Positions 63,265 through 64,000 of a stretch of DNA of 64,000 nucleotides are shown here, piece by piece. The notes beneath the pieces are model-generated. The model was not told where the DNA came from and did not search any database. It saw nothing but the letters and a program-made list of their open reading frames with translations. Source of the DNA: Tupaia tana (taxonomy: Eukaryota; Chordata; Mammalia; Scandentia; Tupaiidae); NCBI GenBank assembly GCA_026018925.1, contig JAKSZU010000004.1, positions 11,052,517-11,116,516 of the forward strand. Reading direction: 5' to 3'. How positions within the stretch are numbered: the stretch's first letter is position 1; each line of letters starts with the position of its first letter. The translations under genes and the position numbers were made by a program.

Positions 63265-63785
63265 GGCTAATGGGTAGCATGGTGGTCCCACATGGCTGAC
63301 TACACGGTTTTAATCTTGGACAAAGTGGCTGGGGGGGAGGGGAGGACCCGCATGCCCAAAATCCCAGGGAAAGAAATAGAAGAAACTGAAGAGCGGCCAT
63401 CCCCAATTGGTGGTACTTTCTCATCTCCCATCCCAGGCAAACGCATGTGCCCTCTGGCACATTAGGGGAAAAAAAAAAAAAAAGTAAACAGTTCTTTATA
63501 CTGCAAGTTACAAGGAATCATAGAAAGTTTCTAAACAGAGCCACAGCATTATATGAGTTGCCTCAGAAGAGTTTATCTGAAAGTGTAAGGCAAAGGTTCT
63601 TCTTTTTGTAAAGAATTAATTTTATTATTATTGTTTTATTTGTACCAGGCACATGCCTTCACCAGAAAGAAATAGTGAGAGAAAGAGAGGGAAAGTGAAA
63701 AAGCAAGCTGCCAGGTCCAGGACCTGAACCGCGGTCAGCCATGTCGGAGTCCAGCGCTTTCACCACCATGCCACCTGCTGGCCCC
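63265..63785. repeat. Two SINEs at the right edge
   Basis: An old class L + (63265-63480) and a class S - (63605-63785) with AAAGCAGAGGTTTT after it. Confidence 0.78.
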
Positions 63786-64000
63786 AAAGCAGAGGTTTTT
63801 AAAAGTGTGGTCCTAGGACAAACCCAATAGGCATCCTGAGATGGCTACTGAACTTGAGCTGTGAAATACTGCTTTCACTGACTAAAAATGAATATTTTCT
63901 GCTGAGACTTCTCCCTCCCGATTCATTTCTAGCAGCCTCCACGCACCGAGTGTCTAGTTATGTGCAAGTGAACAAGATCCAAACATCTGAATACGATCAG

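Overview
This is a nuclear DNA window from a placental mammal. It holds one complete multi-exon gene, SYNC (syncoilin, an intermediate-filament protein), on the + strand from 16489 to 35686. Facing it is most of RBBP4 (a WD40 histone-binding chaperone) on the - strand, with exons 3 to 12 between 60861 and 40128 and exons 1-2 beyond the right edge. The two genes converge tail to tail, as I remember for human chromosome 1p35. I identified them by comparing exon translations with the human proteins from memory; no alignment was run.

About 140 copies (my count) of one tRNA-derived SINE superfamily fill the introns and intergenic DNA. Class L is about 250 bp: a tRNA-like head, a middle part containing CCCAAGATCC and GGGATTG, a CT-rich stretch, and the 3' end CCCTATAGCAAAAAC followed by poly(A). 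Class S is about 160 bp: the same head joined directly to CTTTCTCACTTTCCCTCTC and ending GGTCAAATTAAAATAAATAAA. Heads keep A-box-like (TAGCGTAATGG) and B-box-like (GGTTCGAGTCC) Pol III promoter sequences. I recognise no primate, rodent, carnivore or ungulate SINE. The repeats best fit my memory of the tRNA-Ile-derived CYN SINEs of colugos (Dermoptera), so a colugo is my best but unproven guess.

Layout. 1-16000: intergenic, with SINEs, GC-rich unique DNA, a CpG-rich patch near 8 kb and a G-rich minisatellite near 13.9 kb. 16030-17100: CpG island, promoter and exon 1 of SYNC, almost free of SINEs. 17.1-25.5 kb: SYNC intron 1, packed with nested SINEs. 25565-26693: large SYNC exon 2, followed at once by a minisatellite built on its own splice-donor sequence. 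27-35.2 kb: intron 2, including an old DNA transposon cut up by SINEs. 35.3-36.3 kb: SYNC exons 3-4 and 3' UTR. 38.8-40.2 kb: SINE-free RBBP4 3' UTR and last exon. 40.2-60.9 kb: RBBP4 introns and exons, with an old L1 fragment, a mariner-like MITE and processed pseudogenes of RPS3A and RPL39. 61-64 kb: RBBP4 intron 2 with more SINEs.

The two genes work separately: SYNC in the muscle cytoskeleton, RBBP4 in nuclear chromatin complexes. The main oddities are the in-frame minisatellite that copies the SYNC exon 2 donor; a cluster of single-base frameshifts limited to RBBP4 exons 4-7, most likely an assembly fault; and several places where successive SINEs entered the same target site.
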